DNA of 64,000 nucleotides from Mastigias papua (GCA_964019165.1 OZ025287.1:1597102-1661101), one strand, 5' to 3'. Positions 1 through 12,364 are shown, numbered from the stretch's first letter. A program made the numbers and translations. The notes: generated by a model from the letters alone, not told the origin.

Positions 1-350
1 TAACTTCCCCGTATGCTGGTTTCGATGGAAACCCCATTGTCCAAAGTCTTGCGTAATAACAATCATATTGAACAAAAGAGAGGTAAGGTATCACCATAGA
101 GATAAAAATAAACACTAGAGTGCGAGCTTCCTATTCGCGCCAGTGAATAAGAATGAGGCCGCTATGGGCACGGCTACCATTTTGAATGCATGGCAAAACA
201 ACTAGAGTGGGTTGTGTTGAGTACGTGTTTTGCTGCAAGATTTACCAAAGATAACTGGTATTGGGATTATTTTTGGAAAGTGCAGTACACGCCGACGTGC
301 AGCAAGCTCTTGCACTCTCATTTTGAAAGATATAAAGTTGAGGTATAGTA

Positions 351-356
351 TTTATT
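351..356 (-). terminator. Candidate poly(A) signal of the transposase
   Basis: TTTATT on the plus strand gives AATAAA on the coding strand, 134 bases past the stop codon and still inside the element. It is the only canonical signal I saw between the stop and the left terminal repeat. Confidence 0.5.
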
Positions 357-372
357 TTCGTTTTTGAACACG

Positions 373-419
373 CCTAAGAAATGTTAGGCCTTAGCAGCTA
401 AAACCTAACATTTCTTAGG
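373..419. repeat. Perfect 16-bp hairpin in the transposase 3' region
   Basis: The arms CCTAAGAAATGTTAGG (373-388) and CCTAACATTTCTTAGG (404-419) are perfect inverted copies around a 15-base spacer. They lie between the transposase stop codon (490) and the left end of the P-type element. The hairpin would be transcribed in the 3' untranslated region. It could help end the transcript or act as an internal binding site; which one is not evident. Confidence 0.8.
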
Positions 420-489
420 TTAACTTGCTTAAACATTTGTCGAGAAAACTAAAGTTATTACCTACCTTTGAGAGTCTTTCGATTGCCCA

Positions 490-3453
490 TTATACATTTT
501 TAAATAAAACTAGTTTATTCATCTGGTGTCTTACACTTGGGGTGTTTTTTAGCACTATCTGCCTTGTGTACTGCTTTGCATATGTTTGCATACGTAACAA
601 TAAGTATTTTTCACAAATCTTTTTTACAATTTGAGTGAGATGATCATCCTCAAACACAGGATCGTTCTCGTGAGCATGTTCAGCAAACGACGGAAAATAG
701 GTTCTTAGACTTTCACCACGAGCTCTTAGTATATCATTAGTCATTTTCCGTATTAAAAATTCTTTCGAATTTATCCTCATATCATCTTTTCTCGTTCCTT
801 TCACTTTTTCCCGAAATATCTTTTCACACAATGTTATTATTTTTTGTACTCCATATGAGGCCTCCACTAACCCTCCGTTATTTTTTCTAATTAAGAAAAG
901 CGAGAAAGGTGCTGGTACATAGTCATGTTCATCAGCTGTGCAATCGAGAGTCAGTGCTTCAGAGCATTGAGAGCAGTCAAGGTTCTTCATTACATTACGT
1001 ACAATAAATCCTGCAATGTAGTAAATAATATTTTCAGTGAAGTCTGACAAGGCAATTTTATCAAGATTCTCAGAGAGGGCCTTGGCCTCTTCGTCACTTA
1101 CTTCATCATCCTGTGGATCCTCCTGGATAGGGGACCTGTGCTTTGTCCATTTTAAGCTGAACAAAGAACCTGTACAGTACTCATTAAATGACATTACATT
1201 AGCTTTGCTTGATGCAACAATTGAGTTTTTTAGTAAAAGGTTTCGCATTGCATATTTGAATTGTAATGTATTTGGGTTGTTGTTACTGCCTCCTCTTCCT
1301 CTAATACAAGCAAACAGTAATTCTATGTGATCCTGCGAAAATTTATATGTCAAGATATAATTAAATGGTCTTTCTGTAGCAACTAGGAGCTCCTTTGCAA
1401 TTAATATAATGGATTTCATTGTCATTACAAAACCCAATATAAATGTTTTGCGTCTACCGTACACTAGCAATTGTCTTTCAGTAGATTTTAATGCCAAAAG
1501 GTACTCAGAAGTGGCTATAAATGTCTTTTCAATCCCTTCCAGGTTTTGAATCCTTATTGGATGTTTAAACCCTCTTGCATAAGCATAGCGTGAGTTGAGA
1601 ATGTCAAATAACTTATCAATGGTATTGATAAAATCTACTGTTGGCCCACAGTTTTGAAAATCAGGATGTTTCAAATCACATTGGAGGAATGTTAGTGCCT
1701 TAGCAACTGAAGAACTAAGTGTCTGTACTGCATACTTCACTTTCATTTTGTGTTGCTGCCATTTGGTGTGGTTTATGCCTATCTTATTTGCTAAAGTCAA
1801 GCCCTCATCATCTTGGAGTTTGCACAGCTTTTCTATATACTCCCAAGAGATAACATGCCCAGAACCAGAGTGGAATTTTCCATAATCACCCAAAGTGTTC
1901 CTGGCTAGCTTAACCATATGACATGCATCAAGGATGCTTGTCACATTATATGGTCTAGTGGGATGCTTAAAGGACACAACCATCTTGTCATAATTAGGAG
2001 TAAAGGAACAACCAAGCAGCCGAAGTGTTTCAAAATTAGTGGCTGTCCCATCACAAGTTAATGACCAAACTCTGAAGCCAGAATCAGCAACCAAAGACAA
2101 TGCAGATTTCACAAGTGATGCTTGTATTGCAGCATTTGTCTTGTTTGTAAGAAAATAACCAATAGGGGCCTTCCAGTGACTTCTCAGACCAACAAGAAGA
2201 AAACCTAATGCTTCAGAAGCTTGTTCTTCACTGTGCTCAGGGATGCAACCCCCATAATCAACAAAGCCTGTAAACTTTGCTTTTGTTTTGTCATAAATCA
2301 CTTGCTTTCTGATGGCCATTGCATCCATCATCAAGGCACAATCAGACATATTTATGTTATTTGCAACCTGAAGAGCAAGATTCTCAAGGACATCTTTGAG
2401 AAATCCTGGCTCACATTCCACAGATGACTGCCAGTTTCTTAATGATGCAGGATGTGGGAGACAAAGAACTTTTCTCACAAACAAATATGCTTTGGGAGAG
2501 TAGAAGTGAAGAGTCAAAGCAAATTTTTTAATCTCCTCATTGTACCTCCTACCCCCTGGTTTTCGCACTGAGTTTTTTATTTGGTTCTGAAACATTTCCA
2601 ATGTTAAACCAGAGAACTGATCTTGTAAAAGGTCAGCTGGTGCATTCTCCAAAAGTTTCCTGTTTCTCATATTTTTAATGAGGCCTGTCAAGGAAGATAT
2701 TTTTAGGTTTTGCCTTCTAAGTTTCTGTTGAAGATTTTTAATTTTTTTCCTCAATTTTGCTTTTGTTGGAGATTGTGTAGCTCTCTTATCTTTCATACAA
2801 TAAGAATGGTCCTTGACATTAAAGGCTTCCTTTCTATTTGACACTGAAGTATTAGCTACATTAGAAGGTAGTTTCACATAAGCAATTGGCCTTCGTGCTG
2901 GTTTTGTTTTAGGCATCAAGTGACAGGGAAAATTGAATTTTGATGGGACTGCCGATTTCTTTAGCTTTGTGTAGGGCTGTCCTGGGGGGACAGCATAATC
3001 AGTAACATTGAAATGTGCACTGCAAATGTAGCTATATATTGAAGGGATCCACTTATCTCGCCTCATAGCTCGTACCCATTTTAAACGCAGATCTTCATTA
3101 GCTGGAAACCTGCAGTAAAATGCAATAACATAACATTAGGACTATTAATATTTAGTTGCTTGTGTGTTAGAGGATAAAGGTTTAGTGCTTTCAGAGCTAA
3201 TATCAATATTTCATAAGGTAGGATCACACATATGAAGACTTGCTACTCCAAAACATTCAGCAACTATTACAATTGCGGCATCAAGCCTTAGTTTTTACGG
3301 CATTTATCATTCTAAGCAAAAAAAATTGCTATTTGTGTACCGATGAAAAGCGATAGCTGTCCCGTTTCCCGAAGATTCTGTTGCTGGAACCCTTACTGAT
3401 AATGCCTTTCCATACCTATTTTGGCATCCGTAAGCAGAGCAAGAAATTACCAT
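490..3453 (-). CDS. P-element/THAP9-like transposase, two coding exons
   Basis: Exon 1 is 3341-3453 (ATG at 3453) and exon 2 is 490-3109. The 231-base intron has a GTACAC donor and a ttttactgcag acceptor, and the junction rebuilds the codon for Arg38 inside a His-Arg-Phe-Pro motif. The protein is about 910 residues. It begins with a full C2CH THAP zinc finger: Cys5, Cys10, Cys67 and His70, with Pro40, Trp49 and an AVPxxF-type box at 91-96. A basic coiled coil follows at about 154-190, then the RNase H-like P transposase core. Likely catalytic acids are Asp300 (in LMMDAM), Asp391 (in TCDGTA) and Glu644 (in DHIELLF), followed by a family-typical RGRGGSNNNPN stretch. The family cuts and pastes DNA by binding the terminal repeats through the THAP finger. 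There are no frameshifts or stops. The first in-frame ATG in exon 2 (3066) would lose the finger, so the spliced start is preferred. Catalytic assignments are by family comparison. Confidence 0.93.
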
Positions 3454-4344
3454 CACGAAGAAGCTATAGAAACACAACTAGAAGCATGTTTTGTTGGGTC
3501 AGTCAGTACTGCCATGCAGCTTTTTGCCATGCATTCAAGATGGTAGCATTGCGCATGGTTGCTTCAGGCCTCGGTTCGGAGTTCGCACTCTAGTGTTTAT
3601 TTTTATCTCTATGGGTATCACTCGCTAAGGTATCCCACCATTCAATTCAACTCCAAGAATAATTGAACGTAATGTGAATATTATCTTTGAACAAAGATCC
3701 CTCTATCTTCAGAAAATATAGAGAGCTGTTCCTCCTCAGATTTAGGCAATATTGTCTGTAGGTTAAGAGGCTTTTCACAACAAAGAAAAGACTAAAATAT
3801 GACGTATCTCAGTACAAAATCAATATTCAGCATGTGGCTTCTTTGTGGGTTTTGAGAAAAACATGACGTAAGACAGTAAACAAACCGCAGCAGCTACACA
3901 CGCAATCAATATGCGGAGGATCAGAAAGCTGCAGAGGCGAAAGCTTTGAATGGAATGACGTCAAACTACGTAGCAGGTTGGTACGCGCATGCTATACAAA
4001 ATGTTTGTTCCCACGTCACGGAAAGGTCACCTACAACTTCGCTCGTGCGACTGCCATATTCCTCAGCATGGAGTAAAAGAGAAAGGAGGAATGGCTGGCT
4101 TCTCTTTGGGCATCCAGACCAAACTTGGGTGCAAATGCATACCAGCCAACCTACACCCGTATTTGAGGATAAAATCTTTACAAGATTGCTTTTAGTAGAA
4201 ACACGTTCTTTCTATAAGAAAAACGTTTATAACAAAATGAGGCTGTAATGGCCAAGATCTTATGGAAATATTAAGAAAATGTTAAGAAATTCACGAGGCT
4301 TCAAGTTCCAAAGTTCCAAAGTTTAAGGCTTTCACACAAGTATC

Positions 4345-4663
4345 ATGAATATGGTATCGCAAATTCTCTACAAAGCCTCCCGGGGGCTTAGTGTTTTCAA
4401 GTACTTTAGAGGGGGGCTTATTAGAGAGAGGGGCTTAAATGAGAGGGGGCTTAATAAATTTTTGAAATATGAACAGATTTTCTGTGGTGATATAATATGT
4501 ATAATTCAGGAATCTTCATCAATAACATTATCATCTTCATCAGTTACAACCATTTCTGTTTGTAGGTCTTCCGAGGATGGCAGGTCCGCAAATGGAATGG
4601 AGCCCTCATTTGAGCTAGGCCCACTAGTCAAATTTCCATAAAAGGTGCTAAGTTCTACTTAAA
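4345..4663 (-). mobile_element. Degraded DNA-transposon 3' end (pogo/Tigger-like?)
   Basis: A minus-strand frame (4506-4658, 50 codons after an in-frame stop) ends in an acidic tail with the run DEDDNVIDEDS before its stop. It is followed by a terminal region with repeated AAGCCCC blocks (4370-4460). A similar AATAAGCCCCC pattern recurs at 29045-29339. An acidic C-terminus next to a repeat-rich end fits a decayed cut-and-paste transposase gene. I did not see a catalytic domain, so the family name is only a guess. Confidence 0.3.
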
Positions 4664-7100
4664 TAACATTATTTAATCCAAATATTTAGGAAGGATTACC
4701 GTTCAGCTTTAATGATTTTCAATAGGCCCTGCGCACAAAAGCTTAGAAGGCTAGATTAAATTGATATAAAAGAATAAAACAATAAAAATATACACTAGTA
4801 AAATTAGATTAAAAGGGTAATATACCACCCAAAACAATTTATGAAATAGATTTGTAGGGGCCATTCACTAAATGTGTCCCACATTTAGGGGAGTGAGACC
4901 CTCTTATTCATTCATATTACATTGTCTACCCATGGAGCCACGAAGATTGTGACAGTCTGTAGCAGCCAGGGGGGGTTGCTGGAGAACCATGACGCCCCGC
5001 TTCTCAGTAAAGGAATAGAAACAAATCTTAAAAAAACCATCCACATCTTGAGCATGTAGGGAGGGGGGTTTAACTCCATAGTGGTTTGGTATTCGTACTG
5101 ACTATCAATATTCGTGACTCAAAGTCTGTTGTAAAACCATGGGCTCCAGTCATAACGCATCATAACCTGAAGTCCCTGGCCCAGATATTGGTATTTCGTA
5201 TTTCCCAATGCCTTCCTGCTGAGCTTCCCCTTTCAAAATCGATGAAGCAAGCGAGAAGATAAGCGGGCGCAATAGGCGGGCATCAATTGCGCCGTGGCGA
5301 ATCAGACAATATTAATACATTAATTGTGCAGAACAGCGATGCCATCGCGTACCCAGTGCAATACGTGCTATTTGTAAATAGCCTAATGGCTGGACCAACA
5401 TATCTATAGATAAGACGAGTGAATATCCTAGATAAAGGCTGTGAATTATTAAAACGAATCTAGTTTTGATGATAAATGGACGTATAGGGGACGCTCTTCG
5501 TTTGCGGTTAAAATACGGCACACGGGACAATGAATCGAAAGCTATACATCATAATTGATGAATTTACTCTCTCAACGTTGGTCGTTAAACATCGAGATTG
5601 TCTCCAAAGAATGATAATTGTCACATTGAAACGAGAGTCTTCACATCAATGACTGCTTTTCAGTTGCTATGGGTCAGGATACAGCTACATAAAGTAATTT
5701 GATCTTCAATGTTAAACCAAAACATCACGAAAGATTGTCAAGGACACATGCAGGTGTTTGAGGTTGAAGGAGTCACATTAACTGAGGGCCTCGTGCAATA
5801 TGCAGAGAAACAAACAGTGAGTTCAACTGGGTCGTCGTAATGAGAGACTTTTCATGAGGCCTGCTAACTAACACAGCCTCGTTTGCAACTCAACTTTGAA
5901 GTCAGCACACAGTTCACAACCCCTTGGCATCATAATCACTTATATCGTGGAGTGATAACTCTTCGCCGAAGTGTCCGTTACACATTTTCTATTATGAGAA
6001 TATAATCTATACGAGTATTAGTGCTCAAAATCGTTAAACCCTAAGAATAATTTAAGAATAATATTCGGTTCAAAATCAACAAATTTTTAAGATTTTTAAA
6101 GCTGAGCAAAAAAGTTGGGTATTGGTATAAAAAGTATGTATAAAAAATACGTTTACCAAGAAACTGTGATATAATATTGTGGAGGATTGCATAACAGGTC
6201 AGAAGTACAATTTTAATCAAATAACGCGCTAAAGACGATAATAATACAGCCCCCATAGCGTGACTTGAAGATATGCATAGCTGAGAGGTTTATCAAACTC
6301 TATAGCGCAATAACATCTGCTGTTTCGCCGCACAGCAAAGGAGAGCTGGAGGAAAAGGGCCATATTCCAAAATAAGGAAAAGTTATGGCCTACATGAAAT
6401 CAGAGAACAAGGCAACCAGTCAATCAAAAAAGTAACCTCCCCCTTCTGGTACCACAATGACTACTCGAAAACCAGAGCTACTTTTGTATCTTGAAATCTG
6501 GCGAAAACGGAGTTACGTAATGGATAGAGCATAGGTTCATACGAGCACAACTCCCTAGTGCCCCGAAGGTTTTAAAACCCAAAAGCGGCCTTTAAGAATT
6601 GCGCCAATCTCGTTACACCACCGCAAAGGAGCATAATTTTCATTGAAGCAACATTGGCAAAGGGGAAGTAAACAAGACATCAGCTACAACAATGAATGAT
6701 TTCGGTAAATTCAAATGCATAACCAAAACTTCAGAATAACAAACCACACAAAGCAACATGAGGTTATATCATTGGTGTCTGTAAAACATAACTTGGCAAC
6801 AAAAATTCCCATTAGAATACTATGTGAAGTGTTATGGTCAGTAAAGACTCATATCCTTTAATCCTATACAAATTTGGTTTCTGGGAAAGAAAAACTTCTC
6901 TCGGTGTTAGATTTGTCATCAACCATGATAGTATGGGAATTACACCCCTTAAATGTCAAAGCATCAAATTTTCAAATACTGCATGAAAGCAAAGTAAAAT
7001 TAATTAGGGCGTGAAATCAAAAAAAGAAAACGTGAGGCAACACCACGACGTCTCTAAAATCGTCCGTCTGGATCTCATGGGGTACACCCTTTCTCTATAG

Positions 7101-7265
7101 CCATGGTCCCAAACTGGGGTCTGCGGTCCCTTGGGAGACCGGATAGGGTTCCAGGGGGGCCGCGAAGGATTTTAGGGGACCTCAAGCGATTGCTGTCGCT
7201 TATTCGAAAAAGTATCCCGTAATGGACCGCCATGCAAAATAATGTGTAAAATTTGGGAGCCATTG
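7101..7265. mobile_element. Short hAT-like MITE
   Basis: The left end reads CCATGGTCCCAAACTGG and the right end, reversed, reads CAATGGCTCCCAAATTT, an imperfect terminal inverted repeat. The flanks CTCTATAG (7093-7100) and CTCTATAA (7266-7273) match at 7 of 8 bases, as expected for the 8-bp target duplication of hAT elements. There is no coding capacity. The interior is G+C-rich. Confidence 0.65.
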
Positions 7266-7973
7266 CTCTATAAGAACACATTTTATACGAACATTGAAGT
7301 TCAGTCTGGCAAAGTTGTGAGTTTTCACAAGTATTCACTGCTCACATTCTTCAAGGGAAATAAATTCTGGTGAAGGTGTTACTAAAATCAGCATTCACTG
7401 CTTAATTTTTATAGGTAGTTCGGTCGAATGCCCTACAAACTGTGTACCTCAATGTACTTCCTTTAAATACTTGCAGAAAACAATCTTGAAATAAGAACAG
7501 TTTTAAGAGAATTTGAGTCCAAAAATATAAAAACATGAGGCCTCAGAAAAACTATGTGGTTCTTATAAAATGGAGGGAAACGTGAACATAGAAAAGAAAA
7601 GAAAGTAGACATCATATAACCTAAGCTTGATAACATGCTCTCTTCCATTTGATTCAAAGACAAATCCACAATTGAAAATAAATTACGAGGTACCCTATCA
7701 GACTTAAAAACGATGAAAAATTTCTGCCTAGCAAGCTACGTTGGGGGGACAGGCTTTGTGGCCAATGGCATAGCTTTCAAAAAAGGAAGAAAGATACAGG
7801 CTAAGTAGAGAGTGATAAAAGTTCAAGTTTGTCGAATTTAGATTCAAAAGTATAAGGACCGCAGGCTTCTGGGAAGGAAAGGTAAGGTAAGGTAAGATGT
7901 TTTCATAGTTTGCAAGCAAAGGAATGCCCAAGTAGAGAATAGGGGTGTTGAACTCTCCCCACATTTTGCGAAA

Positions 7974-8195
7974 GTCGGTTCTGTAGGGTGGCCCTCCCTA
8001 TATAATTGAAACGAAACGAGAATGAACTGAGGTTACCTTAAAAAACAGTCGGTTCTGTAGGGTGGCCCTCCCTACATAATTGAAACGAAACGAGAATGAA
8101 CTGAGGTTACCTTGAAAAACAGTCGGTTCTGTAGGGTGGCCCTCCCTACATAATTGAAATGAAACGAGAATGAAATGAAAAAGCCTCAATTCCCA
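7974..8195. repeat. Three tandem copies of a 74-bp unit
   Basis: Copies start at 7974, 8048 and 8122, each opening with GTCGGTTCTGTAGGGTGGCC. The first two are nearly identical and the third diverges after about 60 bases. Confidence 0.9.
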
Positions 8196-8916
8196 ACTAA
8201 TGAATAGGGTGCGGGATAAAAGCACTTCTTAGTGCTGGAAGAGACACTTTGTCGGTGACGTTGAGAATACGCATGAAACATTTATCACCACAATTGCCTA
8301 GAGTCCACAAAGCCAAAAAACACCACACACCACATTGGAAAAGTGCAAATGATGAAGCTCCAAATTATGTGCGTGCATAAATACTTCGTAGAGATATCGC
8401 TCAACTGGCCGCCTGTCTCCGTCAACAAGTTGTGAAAAGTGAACAAGAAATCTTTGTTATTTAAATAGCTAACGCGAAGGCATACATTTGGTACATTTTC
8501 ATTGCAGAGTTTAATCTTCATGACTGCAACACTTAAATTATTTATAGGCCAAGGAGTTGAAAATAGGCAGACGCAACGACACAGCCATACAATAGGGCAG
8601 ATAGGACCGAAAACCAAGGAAAGATTAATCCGTAGTAATCCATCGCCTATTTAAATATTCTGTTTACGCAACTGGAGGGCTAGAAACAAATGACTCCGAA
8701 CTAAAACTATATCGGTGCCTTGGTCAAAAAATGGTCAGGGGCCAAATCTGTTTCGCGTGTGAAACAGTCAGTTTCACAGGAAAGTGCCAACAAATGATTG
8801 GGCTGCGGAGAACCAAGAGTCATTGTGTATACAAGCCGGTACATAATTCCCAAAACAATGCGGAATTCTGATTGGGATGCCACATAATATACAAGATTTT
8901 GTTTATGAGAAACGGG

Positions 8917-9215
8917 TTTATAAGAAACCTAATACTAAAACACGCTAAAAGTTAAGAAACTTTTAGAACTACAAGGAAACTGTTAAGAAACTTTGGAAAT
9001 TTCTCTGCCACAGATTTAACAAGTTTCCACCACAGTATATGCTATATGTTCCAGGCCTTATTGGCACTTTTACGTTCTGTTTTCGTTTTCTCCGCAGTTT
9101 TTTTCACTACATTAAGAAGCTTTAAGAAACTTCTAGAACTAAAATGTGGCCATAAATTAAGAAACTGCTACAAATAGGCCACGAGACAGATTTCTTATAA
9201 AAGAAACAATGTGTA
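8917..9215. repeat. Dispersed TTAAGAAACTT-rich repeat copy
   Basis: The block contains at least four close variants of TTAAGAAACTT, plus TTTATAAGAAACC and TTCTTATAAAAGAAAC. Related strings appear at 15430-15470, 16905-17040 (inverted) and 60600-60690. It looks like an interspersed family of unknown class with no open frame. Confidence 0.4.
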
Positions 9216-12200
9216 CCTTCAACGCAACATGGCATGGTAACAACGACCCCCTGCTAAGCTTGTCCAACTTGTCAGGGTGAACCCTCTGAGTCCTCGCACC
9301 TCACTACCATACTACACCGCACTAAAATTGCGTGCTAAAGCCCTGTTAATATGCAGACTATTCAAAACACCTGCATGAGCATAAAAGATCAAATTGTATT
9401 AAATCGACAGAGACCTGTGAAACATAAATTGTGGGTCCAGTGAGATATATGGAGTATCCATACGTCTAAACATACGGAATAGAGTCATTATGATTCAGGG
9501 GAAGCTTTCTTTGGAATACCCTTGATGACAGTATAAAGTAAGAACCATCAGTTGCGTGCTTTGCAAACAAAACAAAACAAAACATTAGACAGGTAAACAG
9601 TGCACGTGCAAAATATGCATATAATCAGAACATGGTACCAGTTTATACTATTTGTCATTTTCAGATATTTGTTCTCTTTTATGAGTGATGCAGTTAACTT
9701 GTCTTAATTAGTATTTTAATACTATGGTAAAAAACCAACATTAAACAATGAATATATGAAATATGAATATGAATATATCAGGAAACTACAAGGAGAAGGC
9801 CAAAAATCAAAGGGACTTCTACTACTAAGGATAAAACCCCGCAGGAACTTTTCAAACTTACGAAAATTTGCATCACTGTAAACAATTGAGAGCTAAGAAG
9901 CCAAAACTAGCGTAAATTGCGTGTACTCCTTGTAGCACGTGGCTCATAGGTGAGTTTCCCTTGAAACAAGCAGTGTCCACAGTGCTGCAACACTGAACAC
10001 TTACAATCTCACAATCTCCATGGCCCTAAATATGTGATTGAAATTAAGGCCCTTTCAGAACAAAAATTTGGTCATAAGAGGTCCAAACATAAAAGACTCT
10101 TAGAACTAGGCTTTGTGCTTTTGAAAAATACATGTAAATTAGCTGCACAACTACAGGGGGCCCTGGGGGTCTTTACCCCTTTTCTTCATAAAGGTAAAAT
10201 TAGTCCTTTCTATGGGAAGTGTGACACTATATTTTCATTAATCAAATCTGCCTATAATTAACAGCAAACTTGAAAGCAACCAAATCACAAAAGTTCCTAC
10301 AATACCGATTTCGATTCTGAATCTGAAAATTACTATTCTAAGATAGATTCTTTATACAGAATTCTTCGCATGGCCTTCATTCCAGATTAGACCCCTGGTC
10401 TCAAAAATTCCCAGTTGCTTGTCTGCTACTCCTCACAGGGAACCACATTGGTATTTCATCATTAGCAACTGTATATACAGTAAATGCATAACAAAAACAC
10501 TGCACTGCACTGGCATTTGGCTTCTATAGCATTTGCCAAAAAGGGAACTAAAATTAGTGATAATCAAAGCAAGAGATCCTGCATACTTATGTTGAAATTC
10601 CTACTATCTAATATTATGCTTTCCTTGTTACTTAACGCCTCATTTAAATCAAAAAAATTATCAAAACACCTGTATCTGTTATCAGATGAGTTCATCTTTG
10701 AATAACCATCAAAATTTGGGAAAAGCCTTATTTATGGTATACCAATGAGACAGGTGTTCAGAGATATATCAAAAATCTATTATCTTCATGGCAAAACACA
10801 TATAATCAAGCCTTTACTTTGCATTCTGCATTACATGGATATCAGAGAAATACATCTATATATGACTATCTGCCATTGGCAAAAATCTGTCTGTTCATAT
10901 ACTGAATAAGCTGATATTCAAAGGTGTATCACCAGGAGCCATATGACTCTAATAGGGGTGAGGGTTCAAAAAATGCTTCTGGGCTGAGTCATTTAAAATC
11001 CTGCAGATATGGGGAAATGCCATTTCTGTTATATAAAATTAGTGCCAGCTACATAAAGTTTTCATGATGGATGTAATCAAACTATATCAAACTTGACATC
11101 TTGCTCACATCATCTCAAAGAGCCAAACATTCTGCATATATCACCTCCACTCACACAGACTTCATAGCCTTTTTGGATAAACCTTGAGGATCTTACTTTA
11201 GACAAGGCCCCATTTCCCACATTGGGCAGTCCAGTCCTATCAGTACAACACATTGTCTCCATTGAAGAAATTATTCAGTATAGCCTATTTTAACATGGCT
11301 TGAAATTGAAGGGAATATTTAACATAATCATCAAATAAAGGGAGCTATTTCTTATGTTTATGCAGAAAAACAAACTGCTGTTCTATGCTTTTTCCAAGCA
11401 TGTGCTGCAGCTATACCGCAATTTGGCTGAAATTGTGTGAAAAACACCAAATAATACAGATCATCTGACAGATTTCAATACCTAAATGTTGCTCAAATGA
11501 ACCTAATATACCTTGTCAGTGTTCTAACTTATCATTGAATGAGAATCTGGTCATAAAAAGAAAAGTAGATTTAATCCAATGTCATATAGTATTCCTTGCA
11601 CAGTCACTTCTATCTTTGCAAAGTCTGCAAGTCCTTTGCCGAAGCCTAAACACTTGCATCAGACAGAATAAAAGTGTGTGCATATGACAAATGAAATCCA
11701 CTTTAAAAGTTCAAAAATGAGAATTTTGTCTAAAAAACAATGATTTCTGAATCTGTTTGATTCAATACATGATACAGCATAAGCTATTAACATAAAAATT
11801 TCACTATCTATCTTAAAAATTGCCACAGGCAGCACCTCCACCACTGACACAATTTTCAAACACACAACAGAGTAATGGTTGAGTACATCTTTAAGGACAT
11901 ATCAATGAAAACGTCTAAGGTTTGTTGCACCAAAAAAGAGATACCCAAGATGTTGAATGAGAAGGTTATGCTTGGAGCAACAGGCTCCCTGTTCAAGAAA
12001 TGTCTGCAGTTCTTGAAATCAGATGCCAGAGTGTATATAGTGTAATGAACGTCTTTTGTCACAAAACTGACTTTATGTATCAGAAACGACTCAAAACATG
12101 TAAATAGGCCTTGTGGCAGTCTATTTGTCAATTGCAAACATAGGTTGGGTAAACTTTTGTACTTGGTCAGCATGACAGTATTTACGAAAGCATTCCTCAC

Positions 12201-12364
12201 CCGGTCCATTTTCTTAACAGTTGTTGCAATATATCGACAAAACTTAAATTACCATAGCTGACATCAAAAGGGTCTGACTGACTTCTTACCGAACCAAAAT
12301 ATATGATAGGCAGTGTGTTGTGCTTCAAACCTAGCACATACAAAGCCCTAGGCCTAATTGAAGG

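Larger units (their letters stand above)
95..3613 (-). mobile_element. Complete P-element/THAP9-type DNA transposon
   Basis: The two ends carry a perfect 31-bp terminal inverted repeat (95-125 and 3583-3613, starting CATAGAGATAAAAATAAACA). The element is flanked by an exact 8-bp direct repeat GGTATCAC (87-94 and 3614-3621). A 31-bp terminal repeat with an 8-bp target duplication is the established signature of the Drosophila P element, and the single gene inside encodes a THAP-domain P-type transposase, so the class is secure. A second inverted pair lies inside the ends (173-198 and 3522-3547, 26 bp with one mismatch). At 3,519 bp with intact ends and an intact reading frame, it looks like a young and possibly functional copy. 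It sits downstream of the PRKG exons in the same orientation, probably inside a PRKG intron. Confidence 0.95.
3622..12364. other. Non-coding stretch, probably PRKG intron
   Basis: I searched the minus strand for cyclic-nucleotide-binding and kinase motifs (FGELA-, RDLKPEN-like) to continue the PRKG gene and found none. The stretch holds an acidic transposase-like tail (4506-4658), a hAT-like MITE (7101-7265), a 74-bp tandem repeat (7974-8195) and a TTAAGAAACTT-rich repeat (8917-9215). The remainder is AT-rich with only short chance frames. The block 3840-4250 is slightly richer in G+C and has an open plus-strand frame, but no recognisable protein. Confidence 0.5.

Noticed and set aside
1037..2427. 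Plus-strand frames at 1037-1330 and 2221-2427
   Set aside because: They lie opposite the transposase exon and have no domain content; they are shadows of the real frame.
3946..4248. 100-codon plus-strand frame
   Set aside because: In a slightly G+C-richer patch but with no recognisable domain, no clear promoter and no splice partners.
9840..9890. Possible 14-base microexon on the minus strand (GTTTACAG ... GTAAGT)
   Set aside because: The splice motifs are good but 14 bases cannot be tested by frame, and no flanking PRKG exon is visible.
3622..12364. Search for PRKG cyclic-nucleotide-binding and kinase exons
   Set aside because: No FGELA-type, RDLKPEN-type or DFG motif was seen on the minus strand; I conclude they are left of the window or too short to recognise by eye.
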